From positions 1 through 64,000 of the forward strand of contig NZ_JAUXMX010000045.1 in assembly GCF_030683065.1 (NCBI RefSeq): a stretch of DNA of 64,000 nucleotides, given 5' to 3'. A model generated the notes under the pieces. The model saw only the letters and a list, made by a program, of their open reading frames with translations. It did not search any database and was not told the DNA's origin. Of the stretch, positions 7,681 through 17,361 are shown piece after piece. The stretch comes from Pseudomonas sp. (GTDB lineage Bacteria; Pseudomonadota; Gammaproteobacteria; Pseudomonadales; Pseudomonadaceae). The position numbers were made by a program, and so were the translations under genes. Position 1 is the first letter of the stretch. The number at the start of each line of letters is the position of its first letter.

Positions 7681-8074
7681 AGGCGGTCTCGAGACGCACG
7701 CGGGGCGTCTCCTCCCGGCCGTCGCTCTTGCGGATCGGCGCGGGTTGATTGGGGCCGACGCCGACGGCGCCGCCGACCCGCAGGCTCGGCGTGACCTTGA
7801 AGAAGGCGCCGGCTTCCACGTCGCGGCCAGTCGAACCGATGTCCGTGCGCGGCTTGATGTCGAGGGTCAGGCCCCAGCGGCCCTTGCTGGCGTCCCAGAC
7901 CAGCCGACGGCTGTCCTGAGGCGCGAACTGGGAGTCAGAAGCGTTGAAGTCACTGCGGACCGAGAAACCGGTCGGCGGCTTCGGCTTGGCGGGTGCCGTC
8001 TGGGCATGCGCGAACGTCGCCGAGCCCGCCAGGGCCAGCGCCGAAATCGCGACAGTGCTCAGAAGCTTCGTCAT
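7670..8074 (-). CDS. ntrZ: NtrZ-like periplasmic regulator
   Basis: This 134-residue protein has a signal peptide (hydrophobic 8-20, cut after AHA near residue 24). The mature domain contains RRLVWDASKGRWGLTLDIKPR and ends in RLETAFKF, which could be a terminal beta-strand. Caulobacter NtrZ is a small periplasmic protein encoded just before the DUF3576-leuS-lptE-holA-parB-parA run and is reported to restrain the sensor kinase NtrY. Position and size match; the name rests on context and recollection of the family. Start ATG 8074 is favoured over the longer frame to 8116. Confidence 0.6.
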   Translation of the reverse strand: MTKLLSTVAISALALAGSATFAHAQTAPAKPKPPTGFSVRSDFNASDSQFAPQDSRRLVWDASKGRWGLTLDIKPRTDIGSTGRDVEAGAFFKVTPSLRVGGAVGVGPNQPAPIRKSDGREETPRVRLETAFKF

Positions 8075-8362
8075 ACCGTCTCCGGCTCCCCCTAGCCGTC
8101 TCGCTCTTGCCATCATTCCTGATGAAACATGGTGAGCCTTGAGAGCGATTAAAAGCCGCTTGGGGCCGGGGTCAACCGGCAGCAGTCAGACTCGGGGAAG
8201 GAGTCCATCGATTCCCCGGTCGCCTGTTGCGCGAAGGTCACGAGATTCCTGTTTGGCGGTGAGGCGGCCCTGTTGTAGACGGGCTGTCGAGGCGTCGGGG
8301 GTGTACGCCGTCGCGCGACCCAAAGGCACGCGCGGCCCGAAACGTTGTTGGAGCGATTGAAT

Positions 8363-8857
8363 ATGGCGTTTGCGCGCGGGTCTTGGATGCGGGTCGCCTC
8401 TGTCGGGGTTCTCACCCTGGCGCTCGTTGGCGTGGCCGGCTGCGGAACGGGCGGTTCACGGAACGTCGACGGCGGCGGCTGGTCGCCGTTCGGTCGCGGC
8501 TCGAGCGCGAGCAAGGGCGGCGAGGCGGCGCAGATCGGCGTCAACGCCTACCTGTGGCGCGCGAGCCTGGACACGCTGTCCTTCATGCCGCTGGCCTCGG
8601 CTGACCCCTACGGCGGCGTGGTGATCACCGACTGGTATACCAACCCTGAAAAGCCCGACGAGCGCTTCAAGGCGACCGTCTACATCCTCGACACGCGACT
8701 TAGGGCGGACGGCCTCAACGTGACCGTGTTCAAGCAGGTCAGCGACGGCGCCGGCGGCTGGACGGACGCTCCTACGGCGGCCCAGACCGAGACCGACATC
8801 GAGAACGCCATCCTGACCAAGGCCCGCCAGCTGCGTCTGGCCAACATCTCCGGCTAA
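8363..8857 (+). CDS. DUF3576 lipoprotein
   Basis: The 164-residue product has a lipoprotein signal with lipobox VAGC near residue 27, then a Gly/Ser-rich linker. The body ([35 protein letters not shown]) is typical of DUF3576 proteins of alphaproteobacteria. The C-terminal [13 protein letters not shown] helix is also typical. Function is unknown; an envelope role is likely from the lipid anchor. GGAG before ATG 8363 supports the start. It precedes leuS by 26 bases, the conserved order in Caulobacterales. Confidence 0.78.
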   Translation: MAFARGSWMRVASVGVLTLALVGVAGCGTGGSRNVDGGGWSPFGRGSSASKGGEAAQIGVNAYLWRASLDTLSFMPLASADPYGGVVITDWYTNPEKPDERFKATVYILDTRLRADGLNVTVFKQVSDGAGGWTDAPTAAQTETDIENAILTKARQLRLANISG

Positions 8858-8883
8858 GCCGGCCGGACCGCCCGAAAGCCGCA

Positions 8884-11454
8884 ATGGCCCGATACAATCC
8901 GAAGGACGCGGAGCCCCGATGGCGTGAGGCCTGGGCCCGCAAGGACGTGTTCCGCGTCGGCAACGACGACCCACGGCCGAAGTACTACGTCCTGGAGATG
9001 TTCCCCTATCCGTCGGGGCGCATCCACATGGGGCACGTCCGCAACTACGCCATGGGCGATGTGGTGGCCCGCTATCGCCGCGCCCGGGGCCATGCGGTGC
9101 TGCATCCGATGGGCTGGGACGCCTTCGGCATGCCGGCGGAGAACGCCGCCATGGAGCGCGGCGTTCACCCCAAGGGCTGGACCTACGAAAACATAGCCGG
9201 AATGCGGGAACAGCTGAAGTCGCTGGGCCTGTCGATCGACTGGAGCCGCGAGTTCGCGACCTGCGATCCTGAATATTACGGTCAGCAGCAGGCCTGGTTC
9301 CTCAAGCTGATGGAGCGCGGCCTGGTCTACCGCAAGGAGGCCACGGTCAACTGGGACCCGGTCGACATGACCGTGCTGGCCAACGAGCAGGTGGTCGACG
9401 GCCGCGGCTGGCGCTCCGGCGCGGTGGTCGAGAAGAAGAAGCTGACCCAGTGGTTCCTGCGGATCACCGACTACGCCGACGACCTGATCGAAGGTCTGCA
9501 GACCCTGGATCGCTGGCCGGACAAGGTCCGGATTATGCAGGAAAACTGGATCGGTCGCTCGACCGGCCTGCAGTTCTCCTTCGACTTCGATGGCCGCGCG
9601 CCGGACGGCTTTGAAGCGGGCCTGGAAGTCTACACCACCCGCCCCGACACTCTGTTCGGCGCGGCTTTCGTCGGTATCGCGCCCGATCATCCGCTGGCCG
9701 AACGGCTGGCCGCCGACCCGAAGGTCGCCGCCTTCATCGCCGAGTGCCGCCGGGGCGGAACCTCGGAAGCCGACATCGAGGGCGCAGAAAAACTGGGCCT
9801 GGATACCGGCCTGCGGGTGAAGCATCCGTTCGCGGAAGACGAGACCCTGCCCGTCTGGATCGCCAACTTCATCCTCATGGACTACGGCACGGGCGCCATC
9901 TTCGGCTGCCCTGCCCATGACCAGCGGGATCTGGATTTCGCCCGCAAGTACGGCCTGCCGGTCAAGCCGGTGGTCCTGCCCGGCGACGCCCATCCAGCCA
10001 CCTTCATGGTCGGTTCGGAGGCCTTCACAGGCCCGGGAAAGATCATCAACTCCGGCTTTCTGGACGACCTGACCATCGAACAGGCCAAGGCCGCCGCCGT
10101 CGCCCGCATCGAGGCGATGGGCAAAGGCAAGGGCGCGACCGTCTACCGCTTGCGCGACTGGGGCGTCTCGCGTCAGCGCTACTGGGGTTGCCCGATCCCG
10201 GTCATCCACTGCAAGACCTGCGGCACCCTGCCGGTCCCGGCCGACCAGCTGCCGGTCATCCTGCCCGATGACGTCACCTTCGACCGGCCGGGCAACCCGC
10301 TGTTGCACCATCCGACCTGGCGGTTCGTCAAATGCCCGTCCTGCGGCGGCGACGCCGAGCGCGAGACCGACACCCTGGACACCTTCATGGACTCGTCCTG
10401 GTACTTCGCGCGGTTCGCAAACCCGACCAGCACCACCCCGATCGACAAGGCCGCCGCCGACAAATGGCTGCCGGTGGATCAGTATATTGGCGGGGTCGAG
10501 CACGCGGTGCTGCACCTGCTGTACGCCCGGTTCGTGACCCGCGCCCTGAAGGATGAGGGGCTGCTGTCGGTGGCCGAGCCGTTCGCGGGCCTGTTCACCC
10601 AGGGCATGGTCACGCACGAGACCTATCGCAGCCAGGCCGGCGACTGGGTCGAGCCCTCGCAGATCGTCATCGAGACCGAGGGGTCCACCCGTCGCGCCCG
10701 CATCGCGCGGACCGGAGAGCCGCTGGTCATCGGCGACATCGAGAAAATGTCGAAGTCGAAGAAGAACGTCGTGGCCCCGGAGGAGATCTTCGAAAGCTAC
10801 GGCGTCGACGCCGCCCGACTGTTCGTGATGTCCGACAGCCCGCCCGAACGGGACGTGCAGTGGACGACGGGCGGGGTCGAGGGGGCGGGCCGCTTCGTCA
10901 ACCGCGTCTGGGCTGAATTCGACGCCTCCGGCGCGGGGCCGTCGGGACCCGACACCGACCCGCGCGCCGAGGACCTGCGCCGCGCGACGCACAAGACCAT
11001 CAAGGCGGTCACCGACTCCATCGAGCACTTCCGCTTCAACAGCGGCATCGCCCGGCTCTACGAATTCCTGAATATTCTCAAGGCCTTCCCTGCCGACAAC
11101 GCAGGATTCTCCAACGCGCGCGCCGAGGCGCTTTCGGTGCTGGCCCGGCTGATCGCCCCCTTCACGCCCCATCTGGCCGAGGAATGCTGGGTGCGGATCG
11201 GCGGCGAGGGCATGGCCGTTGACGCGTCCTGGCCGGTGGCCGATCCGGCCCTGACCGTCGACGCGGAGCTGGTGCTGCCGGTGCAGATCAACGGCAAGCG
11301 CCGCGCCGAGGTCCGGGTTCCGGCCGACGCCGACGAGGCCGCGGTGCGCGAGAAGGCGCTGGCGGACCCGGCGGTTACGGTTCACCTTGAAGGTCAGACC
11401 GTGCGCAAGGTGATCGTCGTGCCCGGTCGCATCGTGAACATCGTCGCGGGGTGA
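8884..11454 (+). CDS. leuS: leucyl-tRNA synthetase
   Basis: LeuRS is a class I synthetase charging tRNA-Leu, of usual length at 856 residues. The HIGH signature appears as HMGH at residues 48-51. The CP1 editing domain lies roughly at 220-420 (with the [12 protein letters not shown] motif), a zinc-like CKTCGTLP / CPSCGG pair sits around 440-485, and KMSKS is at 621-625. The anticodon-binding domain follows. The stop overlaps a GTG two codons before lptE, suggesting coupled translation of DUF3576-leuS-lptE-holA. Confidence 0.97.
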   Translation: MARYNPKDAEPRWREAWARKDVFRVGNDDPRPKYYVLEMFPYPSGRIHMGHVRNYAMGDVVARYRRARGHAVLHPMGWDAFGMPAENAAMERGVHPKGWTYENIAGMREQLKSLGLSIDWSREFATCDPEYYGQQQAWFLKLMERGLVYRKEATVNWDPVDMTVLANEQVVDGRGWRSGAVVEKKKLTQWFLRITDYADDLIEGLQTLDRWPDKVRIMQENWIGRSTGLQFSFDFDGRAPDGFEAGLEVYTTRPDTLFGAAFVGIAPDHPLAERLAADPKVAAFIAECRRGGTSEADIEGAEKLGLDTGLRVKHPFAEDETLPVWIANFILMDYGTGAIFGCPAHDQRDLDFARKYGLPVKPVVLPGDAHPATFMVGSEAFTGPGKIINSGFLDDLTIEQAKAAAVARIEAMGKGKGATVYRLRDWGVSRQRYWGCPIPVIHCKTCGTLPVPADQLPVILPDDVTFDRPGNPLLHHPTWRFVKCPSCGGDAERETDTLDTFMDSSWYFARFANPTSTTPIDKAAADKWLPVDQYIGGVEHAVLHLLYARFVTRALKDEGLLSVAEPFAGLFTQGMVTHETYRSQAGDWVEPSQIVIETEGSTRRARIARTGEPLVIGDIEKMSKSKKNVVAPEEIFESYGVDAARLFVMSDSPPERDVQWTTGGVEGAGRFVNRVWAEFDASGAGPSGPDTDPRAEDLRRATHKTIKAVTDSIEHFRFNSGIARLYEFLNILKAFPADNAGFSNARAEALSVLARLIAPFTPHLAEECWVRIGGEGMAVDASWPVADPALTVDAELVLPVQINGKRRAEVRVPADADEAAVREKALADPAVTVHLEGQTVRKVIVVPGRIVNIVAG

Positions 11455-11456
11455 TC

Positions 11457-11954
11457 ATGAAGGCGCGTCTTCTGGCTCTGGTTCTGATCGCCGCCGCCCC
11501 GCTGCTGGCCGGCTGCGGCTTCACGCCCCTGTACGCCGCGCCGGGCGTCGGGCCGGGACTGTCAGCGATCGAGACCATCGCGCCCGAGGGTCGTACGGGC
11601 TTCCTGCTGCGCGAGTCCCTGGATGACGCCCTGGCCCGCGACGCCGCCATTCCGGCGGCCTACACCCTGAAGATCGACCTCAGGCAGATCCGCACACCGC
11701 GCGGCCGCCGCGTCGACTCCGCCGCCAGCCGCTATGAACTGGTGCTGGACGCCAGCTGGACCCTGACCGAGACCGCCACCGGTCTGGTCGCCTTCAGGGG
11801 CGTGACCAGCACGGAAGTCACCTTCGACCGTGCCGACCAGCCCTATGCCGCGATCGCCGGGCACCAGGACGCCGAGGAACGGGCCGCCGCCGAGCTGGCC
11901 CGCAAGATCCAGCTGCAGCTGGCCGTCTGGATGGCGCGCGGCCGGACGGGGTAG
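11457..11954 (+). CDS. lptE: LPS-assembly lipoprotein LptE
   Basis: LptE is the outer-membrane lipoprotein that plugs LptD during lipopolysaccharide insertion. The 165-residue protein has a lipobox (LLAGC, cysteine near 20) followed by GFTPLYA, the hallmark start of mature LptE. The rest fits a two-helix, four-strand domain. The start ATG 11457 lies two bases after the leuS stop. leuS-lptE-holA order is conserved across proteobacteria. Confidence 0.88.
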   Translation: MKARLLALVLIAAAPLLAGCGFTPLYAAPGVGPGLSAIETIAPEGRTGFLLRESLDDALARDAAIPAAYTLKIDLRQIRTPRGRRVDSAASRYELVLDASWTLTETATGLVAFRGVTSTEVTFDRADQPYAAIAGHQDAEERAAAELARKIQLQLAVWMARGRTG

Positions 11955-11959
11955 CCGCC

Positions 11960-13006
11960 TTGATCATCTCCAAGCGGCCCGACGTTGAACGATTCCTCAA
12001 GGGCCCGGACGCCGGCGTGCGCGCCGCCCTGATCTATGGCCGCGACCGGGGCGGCGTCCGTGAACGGGCCGACAGGCTGGCCGGGGTGGTCACCGCCAAC
12101 CCCGACGACCCTTTCGACACCGCCATGCTCAACGACGACGAGCTGGGCGACGGCCGGCTGGAGGGCGAGTTGGCCGCCATCTCGATGATGGGCGGCCGCC
12201 GGCTGGTGCGAGTGCGGTTTACCGGCGAGAAGGCCGCGCCCGACAAGACGGCCGCCGAGGCGCTTTCCGCTCATGCAGAGGGGAAGTTGAACCCCGACGC
12301 CTTCCTGCTCATCGAGGCCGGCGCGCTGGGCCGCGACTCGGCGCTGCGCAAGGCAGCCGAGAAGGCCGCCGCCTGCGCGACGATCCCCTGCTACGACGAC
12401 GAGCCCGGCGATGTGGCCCGGCTGGTCCGCGAGTCGCTGGCCGCCGACAAGGTCGGCCTCGACAGCCAGGCGCTCGAGCTCTTCGTCTCCCGCCTGCCCC
12501 GTGAGCGCGGCGTCGCCCGGCAGGAAATGGAACGGCTTGCGCTCTGGCTCGGCCCGGGCAGCGGCCGGATCGCCACGCCCGCCGATCTGGCGGATTTTCT
12601 GGGCGTCGAGCCGGAGGCCTCGCTGAGCGATGCGGCCACGGACGCGTTCGGCGGCAAGCTGGCGGCGGCCCAGGCGGGCCTGCGACGCGCGGCGGCTGAA
12701 GGGGAGGGTGGTCCGGCCGCCGTCCGCGCCATGGGCATGCACCTGGCCAGGTTGCGCCGCATCCTCACCCTGGCTGGCAACGGCGCCAGCCTGGCGGAAG
12801 CCGCAAAGGCCTCGGGTGTGTTCTGGAAGAACGAGCGCGAGATGCTGCGGCAGGCCAGGGCCTGGACGCTGGAGCACCTGCTGGCGCTGCATCCCGAGGT
12901 GCTGGCCGCCGACATGGCCTGCAAGACGGCCGGGGCGCCGGACGACCTGCTGGCCGAGCGTCTGGCCCTGACCATCGCCGGCCGCGCGCGACGGCTGGGA
13001 CTGTAG
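11960..13006 (+). CDS. holA: DNA polymerase III delta subunit
   Basis: HolA opens the beta sliding clamp within the clamp loader. The 348-residue protein begins IISKRPDVERFLKGPDAGVRAALIYGRDRG, the usual alphaproteobacterial N-terminus. It has the ATPase-like domain without a P-loop and the C-terminal collar helices (AVRAMGMHLARLRRILTLA). The start is TTG at 11960, five bases after the lptE stop; no ATG fits. It is the last gene of the leuS run. Confidence 0.9.
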   Translation: MIISKRPDVERFLKGPDAGVRAALIYGRDRGGVRERADRLAGVVTANPDDPFDTAMLNDDELGDGRLEGELAAISMMGGRRLVRVRFTGEKAAPDKTAAEALSAHAEGKLNPDAFLLIEAGALGRDSALRKAAEKAAACATIPCYDDEPGDVARLVRESLAADKVGLDSQALELFVSRLPRERGVARQEMERLALWLGPGSGRIATPADLADFLGVEPEASLSDAATDAFGGKLAAAQAGLRRAAAEGEGGPAAVRAMGMHLARLRRILTLAGNGASLAEAAKASGVFWKNEREMLRQARAWTLEHLLALHPEVLAADMACKTAGAPDDLLAERLALTIAGRARRLGL

Positions 13007-13117
13007 ACTCTCGCCGACCTGGCGGAATCTTACCGATCTGGCCGGGTTTTCTCGCCGGATCTCGCGACTTTCTCGCGGCGTTTCAGTCGATGTCAGATCG
13101 CCGACCGGGCCTGCGGG

Positions 13118-13148
13118 CTGACAGCTGATGGTCTTTACAGTATAGTCC
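13118..13148 (+). promoter_or_regulatory. tetR promoter with overlapping operator
   Basis: CTGACA at 13118-13123 and TATAGT at 13141-13146 are 17 bases apart, which puts the expected start of transcription at or next to the A of the tetR ATG (13153). GGTCTTTAC-A-GTATAGTCC (13130-13148) is an imperfect palindrome over the -10 region and shares TATAGTC with the perfect palindrome at 13866-13882. This suggests autoregulation and a leaderless mRNA; no Shine-Dalgarno sequence precedes the ATG. Confidence 0.55.
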
Positions 13149-13152
13149 AGAA

Positions 13153-13854
13153 ATGAACCCTCAGACGCCCGCCAAGCCCCTGTCCGGACGCGCCGCCCGG
13201 GCGCGCGCCGACGCTGCGCGGTCCGAAGACGCCATCCTGACGGCCGCGCGGACCCTTTTCCTCGAGGCCGGCTATGACGGGGTGAACCTGGACCAGGTCG
13301 CAGCCGCGGCCGGCGTCTCGCGGCAGACCGTCTACAACCGGTTCGGCGGCAAGGAGGCCCTGCTGCGCGCCATGCTGCGCCGGCACTGGGGCGGCATGCT
13401 CGCCTGGGCCGACTGGGTCCGGGAGTCGATCGGGGGCGTCACCTTCGACGATCCGGCCGCCAAGCTGGTCCAGATCGCCGGGGCGATCTACCGCTTCGCC
13501 GAGGAGGGCGACCAGATCGCCTTCACCCGCCTGGTCGTCGCGGAATCGCTCGCCCGACCATGGATTGGCGAGGAGTTCTACCGCTTCGGCAAGGCGCCGA
13601 CTCTGGAGGCGCTGGGCGGGGTCCTGGCCGCGATGGCGGACCAGGGCGTCATCGACTGCCCGCACCCCGACCTCGCCGCTCGCCAGTTCCTGGGCCTGAT
13701 CCAGGAGTTTGCGATCTGGCCTCATGTGATGGCGATCGGACCAGCCGCGGACCGGCTCCCGCCGCGCGAGACGGTGATCACCGAGGCTGTGGCCACCTTC
13801 CTGTGCCGCTATGGGGTCCGGCATCCGGAAGGGGGCTGGCGGAAAGACCGTTGA
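13153..13854 (+). CDS. TetR/AcrR-family repressor
   Basis: The 233-residue protein has an N-terminal helix-turn-helix at about 25-70 (ILTAARTLFLEAGYDGVNLDQVAAAAGVSRQTVYNRFGGKEAL, given as landmarks) and a TetR_C-type ligand domain rich in aromatic residues. It sits 52 bases before the MBL-fold gene on the same strand, and operator-like palindromes flank both starts. It probably represses itself and that gene. This pair interrupts the holA-parB neighbourhood usual in Caulobacterales. The inducer is unknown. Confidence 0.85.
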   Translation: MNPQTPAKPLSGRAARARADAARSEDAILTAARTLFLEAGYDGVNLDQVAAAAGVSRQTVYNRFGGKEALLRAMLRRHWGGMLAWADWVRESIGGVTFDDPAAKLVQIAGAIYRFAEEGDQIAFTRLVVAESLARPWIGEEFYRFGKAPTLEALGGVLAAMADQGVIDCPHPDLAARQFLGLIQEFAIWPHVMAIGPAADRLPPRETVITEAVATFLCRYGVRHPEGGWRKDR

Positions 13855-13865
13855 CTCATAGCTTG

Positions 13866-13882
13866 GACTATATTGTATAGTC
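13866..13882 (+). promoter_or_regulatory. 17-base palindromic operator before the MBL gene
   Basis: GACTATA-TTG-TATAGTC is a perfect palindrome with 7-base arms. It lies in the 52-base gap between tetR and the MBL gene, next to TTGACT at 13851-13856. Its half-site recurs in the tetR promoter, so the adjacent TetR protein is the natural candidate to bind both. Confidence 0.6.
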
Positions 13883-13906
13883 TAGTCTTCGGCTCTGGAG
13901 ACTTCC

Positions 13907-14863
13907 ATGCGTCACGCTACCGCCCTCGCCCTGTCGTCGCTGGCCGTTATCGCCGCCGCCTGCGCCCCGCCGCCGGTCATCCCGGTCCCTCCGCCCACGG
14001 CCGCGATGACCGCCCCCGCCGCCAGGCCGCCGGCCGGGATGAGCCTGGCGGCCGTTCCGTCCGGCCGCATGTACGCCCGGGCCAGCCTGGCCTACGAGGG
14101 CGGCGCCACAGATGACGCACGCGTCTTTTCAATCGGCGGCATACTGGTGCGCCATCCGAAAGGGATGGTCCTGTTCGACGCAGGCTTCGGTCCCGGCGTG
14201 GACGAGCACTTCAGGATCGGCACGCCGCTGCTCCTCAGACTGGCGTCGAAATACGATCGCCAGACCACGGTGGCCGACCAGTTGCGGGCCGCCGGAATCG
14301 TGCCGTCCGACCTTACTGCCGTGATCCTGACCCACGCGCACTGGGATCACGTGAGCGGCCTGGAGGCTCTTCCCGGCGTGCCCGTCTGGGTTTCCGAGGC
14401 CGAGCTGGCGTTCGTGAAGGGGGAGGATCGGGCAGGGGCGCTCTCCCGGCGGCTCGGGACCGACAGCTATCGCGCCTACGACTTTCCCGACGGCGCCTAC
14501 CGCGGCTTCCTGGCCAGTCGCGACGTCTTCGGCGACGGCAGCGTGGTGCTGGTCCCGGCAGGAGGTCATACGCCCGGCTCGATCATCGCCTTCATCAGCC
14601 TGCCGGATGGCAAGCGCTACGCGCTGATCGGCGACATCGCCTGGCAGGCTGAGGGCGTGGATCGGCCGGCGCAGAAGCCCTGGATTGCGCGACGCGTGGA
14701 CCACGATCGCGAGGCGACCCGCGACTTGCTCGTCCGGCTGAACCAGCTCAAGGCGGCTGATCCCGGACTCGTCGTCGTCCCGGCCCACGACGCCCGGGTC
14801 TGGGCGACCCTGCCGGCGCTGGAGTCGACAAAGCTCGCGGCCCCGTCCGGAAGCGCCGAATAG
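13907..14863 (+). CDS. metallo-beta-lactamase-fold hydrolase, predicted lipoprotein (lactonase-like)
   Basis: The 318-residue protein starts with a signal sequence and lipobox-like AAAC (cysteine near 21), then a Pro/Ala-rich linker. The fold motif THAHWDH near residue 147 supplies the zinc ligands. GGHTPGS, IGDIAW and the late VPAHDA histidine complete a two-metal site. The pattern is closest to AttM/AiiB-type N-acyl-homoserine lactonases and their relatives, but the substrate cannot be told from sequence. A GGAG precedes the ATG. Surface display plus TetR control suggests inducible breakdown of a small molecule. Confidence 0.75.
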   Translation: MRHATALALSSLAVIAAACAPPPVIPVPPPTAAMTAPAARPPAGMSLAAVPSGRMYARASLAYEGGATDDARVFSIGGILVRHPKGMVLFDAGFGPGVDEHFRIGTPLLLRLASKYDRQTTVADQLRAAGIVPSDLTAVILTHAHWDHVSGLEALPGVPVWVSEAELAFVKGEDRAGALSRRLGTDSYRAYDFPDGAYRGFLASRDVFGDGSVVLVPAGGHTPGSIIAFISLPDGKRYALIGDIAWQAEGVDRPAQKPWIARRVDHDREATRDLLVRLNQLKAADPGLVVVPAHDARVWATLPALESTKLAAPSGSAE

Positions 14864-14881
14864 CAGCAGATTTTCTCTATT

Positions 14882-14920
14882 GATTTCAATCACTTGAAAT
14901 CCGGAAGCGGAAAATCCGCT
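14882..14920. other. paired small hairpins between convergent MBL and parB genes
   Basis: GATTTCA/TGAAATC (14882-14901) and AGCGGA/TCCGCT (14906-14920) each form a short perfect stem in the gap between two genes that end toward each other. Neither has a long T-tract, so they are weak transcription-end candidates. Confidence 0.35.
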
Positions 14921-14971
14921 CTGTGGCGAAATTAGCGACACCGGTCGGCCTTGGGCTCGGCTCCCTGCGCC

Positions 14972-15859
14972 TCAGCCGCCCCGCGTCAGACGCCGGCAGA
15001 GGTCGTCCAGTTGCTCAAGCGTCTTGTAGCGGATGCGGATCTCACCGGCGCCGCCTGCGTCCTTGATCTCGACCGGCAGGCCAAGCACCTCGGACAGGTC
15101 GTCCTCGAGCGCCATGGTGTCGGCGTCCTTGCCGCCGGGCCGACCGGGGGCGGAGGGCCTGGCCGACCGGGTCTCCGGCGCGCCGCGTTTGACCAGGGCC
15201 TCGGTCTCGCGGACATTCAGTTCGCGGTCGACGATCTCACGCGCCAGGCTGACCGCCTCGGTATGGCCGACCAGCGCCCGGGCATGACCGGCGGTCAGCT
15301 GCCCCTCGGCCAGCATCAACTGGACGGACTCGGGCAGGGTCAGCAGACGCAGCGCGTTGGCGACATGCGGCCGGCTCTTGCCGACCACCTGGGCCACCTC
15401 TTCCTGGGTGCGGCCGAAGCGGTCCATCAGCGCCCTGTAGCTGAGCGCTTCCTCGACAACACCCAGGTCGGCGCGCTGGACGTTCTCGACGATGGCGATC
15501 TCGAGCACCTGGCGGTCGTCGAGGTCACGGATCAGGGCCGGCATGGCCCGCAGGCCAGCCTGCTGCGACGCGCGCCAGCGACGCTCGCCGGCCACCAGCT
15601 GGTACTCGCCGGGCAGGTCGGGGGCGGGACGAAGCAGCACCGGCTGCAGGACACCTTTCTCCCGAATGGAGTCAGCCAGTTCGCCGATCTCGGTCTCACC
15701 GAACCGCCGGCGCGGCTGGTCGGGGTTGCGGTGGATCAGCTCGATCGGAATCTCGCGCACGCCCGCGGGCTCGCCGGCCGGCGTAGCGGCATTCTCCGCC
15801 TCGGCCTCGCCAAGCAGCGCGGACAGACCGCGACCCAGTCCCCTGCGACCTTCAGCCAT
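14972..15859 (-). CDS. parB: chromosome-partitioning protein ParB
   Basis: ParB loads on parS and spreads as a CTP-dependent sliding clamp, marking the origin region for segregation. The 295-residue protein has the N-terminal ParA-contact stretch (RRGLGRGLSALLG), the ParB/Srx CTPase fold with GERRWRA, the helix-turn-helix region (QEEVAQVVGKSRPHVANALRLL) and a C-terminal dimerisation domain. The start ATG 15859 gives MAEGRRGLGRG as in Caulobacter. Two exact parS sites lie close by in mnmG and next to mnmE. Confidence 0.95.
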   Translation of the reverse strand: MAEGRRGLGRGLSALLGEAEAENAATPAGEPAGVREIPIELIHRNPDQPRRRFGETEIGELADSIREKGVLQPVLLRPAPDLPGEYQLVAGERRWRASQQAGLRAMPALIRDLDDRQVLEIAIVENVQRADLGVVEEALSYRALMDRFGRTQEEVAQVVGKSRPHVANALRLLTLPESVQLMLAEGQLTAGHARALVGHTEAVSLAREIVDRELNVRETEALVKRGAPETRSARPSAPGRPGGKDADTMALEDDLSEVLGLPVEIKDAGGAGEIRIRYKTLEQLDDLCRRLTRGG

Positions 15860-15887
15860 CGACGTCGTCACTCCGTTCATTCCGTCG

Positions 15888-16715
15888 TCAGGCCGCCCGA
15901 AGGCGCCGTTCGCGTTCACGACCCACGACTTCGCGGGCCAGCTTGAGATAGGCCTGTGATCCGGCGCACTTCAGATCGTAGATCAGCACCGGTTTGCCGA
16001 AGGACGGCGCCTCCGACACCCGAACATTGCGCGGTATGACCGTCTCGTAGACCTTGGATCCGAAGTGGGCGCGGACATCGCGCGCCACCTGTTCGGACAG
16101 GCTGTTTCGGCGATCGAACATGGTCAGGACCACGCCCTGGATTTCCAGGGTCGGATTGAGGCTGCCGCGCACCAGATCGACGGTCCGCATCAACTGGGTC
16201 AGGCCCTCAAGCGCGAAGAACTCCGTCTGCAGCGGCACGAACACCGCGTCGGCGGCGGTCATGGCGTTGACGGTCAGCAGGTTCAGCGACGGCGGACAGT
16301 CGATCAGCACATAGCCGTAGTGGCCGGCGGCGCGCAGAGGCTCCAGCGCGTCGCGCAGCCGGTAGGATCGGCGCGGCGCGTGGCCCAGCTCCAGTTCGAT
16401 GCCCGAAAGGTCGGGGTCGGACGGCAGGATATCGAAGCCGGGCAGGGCGGTCGCCACTGCCGCCTCGGCGGCCGGCATCTCGTTCATCAGCACGTCGTAG
16501 AGGTTCGTCTTGCGCTGCTGGCGGGTAATGCCCAGGCCGGTGGAGGCGTTGCCCTGGGGGTCAGAGTCAATGAGCAGCACCTTTTCGCCCACCGCCGCCA
16601 GCGCCGTGCCCAGATTTATGGCTGTGGTGGTCTTGCCGACGCCGCCCTTCTGGTTGGCGATCGCCAGAACGCGCATCGGGGCCGGCGGTAGGACCGGGTG
16701 AGGCCTGTCAGGCAC
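15888..16715 (-). CDS. parA: chromosome-partitioning ATPase ParA
   Basis: ParA is the ATP-dependent, DNA-binding dimer that moves ParB-parS complexes. The protein shows the deviant Walker A KGGVGKTT, the IDSDPQGN Walker A' region, DCPPSL Walker B, and the C-terminal DNA-binding arginines. The start is GTG 16715 (275 residues), overlapping the rsmG stop by eight bases as GTGCCTGA, which favours coupled translation. ATG 16676 (MRVLAIANQKGG) is the alternative. Confidence 0.95.
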   Translation of the reverse strand: MPDRPHPVLPPAPMRVLAIANQKGGVGKTTTAINLGTALAAVGEKVLLIDSDPQGNASTGLGITRQQRKTNLYDVLMNEMPAAEAAVATALPGFDILPSDPDLSGIELELGHAPRRSYRLRDALEPLRAAGHYGYVLIDCPPSLNLLTVNAMTAADAVFVPLQTEFFALEGLTQLMRTVDLVRGSLNPTLEIQGVVLTMFDRRNSLSEQVARDVRAHFGSKVYETVIPRNVRVSEAPSFGKPVLIYDLKCAGSQAYLKLAREVVGRERERRLRAA

Positions 16716-17361
16716 GGGATAGTCCCTTCACTTCGACAATGCGGCCGCGCGGGTCGCTCAAACTCTCGATCAGGCGGCTGGAGAACTTCCACGATGTGGT
16801 GGCGTCCTCAAGCTCGGATACCACATCTTGCCCCTTGAGAAACAGGCCGGTGGCGCCTCGCTTCAGGTAGGGCCGCGCGTACCCGAGCAGGCGGGTCATC
16901 GGCGCGCAAGCCCGCGCGGTGACGATATCCACAGTCATGGACAGGTCTTCCGCACGCTTGTTGTGAATGACGACGGGCAGGTCCAGCGCCTCCGACACCG
17001 AGGTCAGGAACCGGCAGCGCTTGGCCATGCTCTCGACCAGATGCACCGTGGCTCCAGGACGATCCTTGAACAGGATAGCCAGCACCAGACCCGGGAAGCC
17101 GGCCCCGGCCCCGAGGTCAGCCCAGGTCCGGGCCTCCGGAGCCAGACGCAGAAGCTGGGCGCTGTCCCAGGCGTGGCGATTCCAGAAGTCGGGCAGGGTG
17201 GCGGGGCCGACGAGATTCATCACCGCGTTGCCGGCGATCAGCATTTCGTGGAACCGCTGAAGGTCCGCCATCTGGGTGTCGGTGGCCTGGGTCAGGGCTT
17301 GAAAGCCGGCGGCGTCCAGCGCCGCGCCAGCCGCCTCAGGCGGCGCGGGGACGTCGGACAT
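16708..17361 (-). CDS. rsmG: 16S rRNA m7G527 methyltransferase RsmG (GidB)
   Basis: RsmG methylates N7 of G527 in 16S rRNA using S-adenosylmethionine; loss gives low-level streptomycin resistance. The 217-residue protein has [23 protein letters not shown], the SAM-binding [30 protein letters not shown] and VTARACAP. It overlaps the mnmG 3' end, with parA following, the classic gidA-gidB-parA-parB order. ATG 17361 gives a family-like start; ATG 17367 lies two codons upstream. Confidence 0.92.
   Translation of the reverse strand: MSDVPAPPEAAGAALDAAGFQALTQATDTQMADLQRFHEMLIAGNAVMNLVGPATLPDFWNRHAWDSAQLLRLAPEARTWADLGAGAGFPGLVLAILFKDRPGATVHLVESMAKRCRFLTSVSEALDLPVVIHNKRAEDLSMTVDIVTARACAPMTRLLGYARPYLKRGATGLFLKGQDVVSELEDATTSWKFSSRLIESLSDPRGRIVEVKGLSRA

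Noticed and set aside
8854..11385. An 843-codon open frame antisense to leuS
   Set aside because: It is a by-product of G+C-rich codon use opposite a well-recognised leuS; its translation shows no domain.
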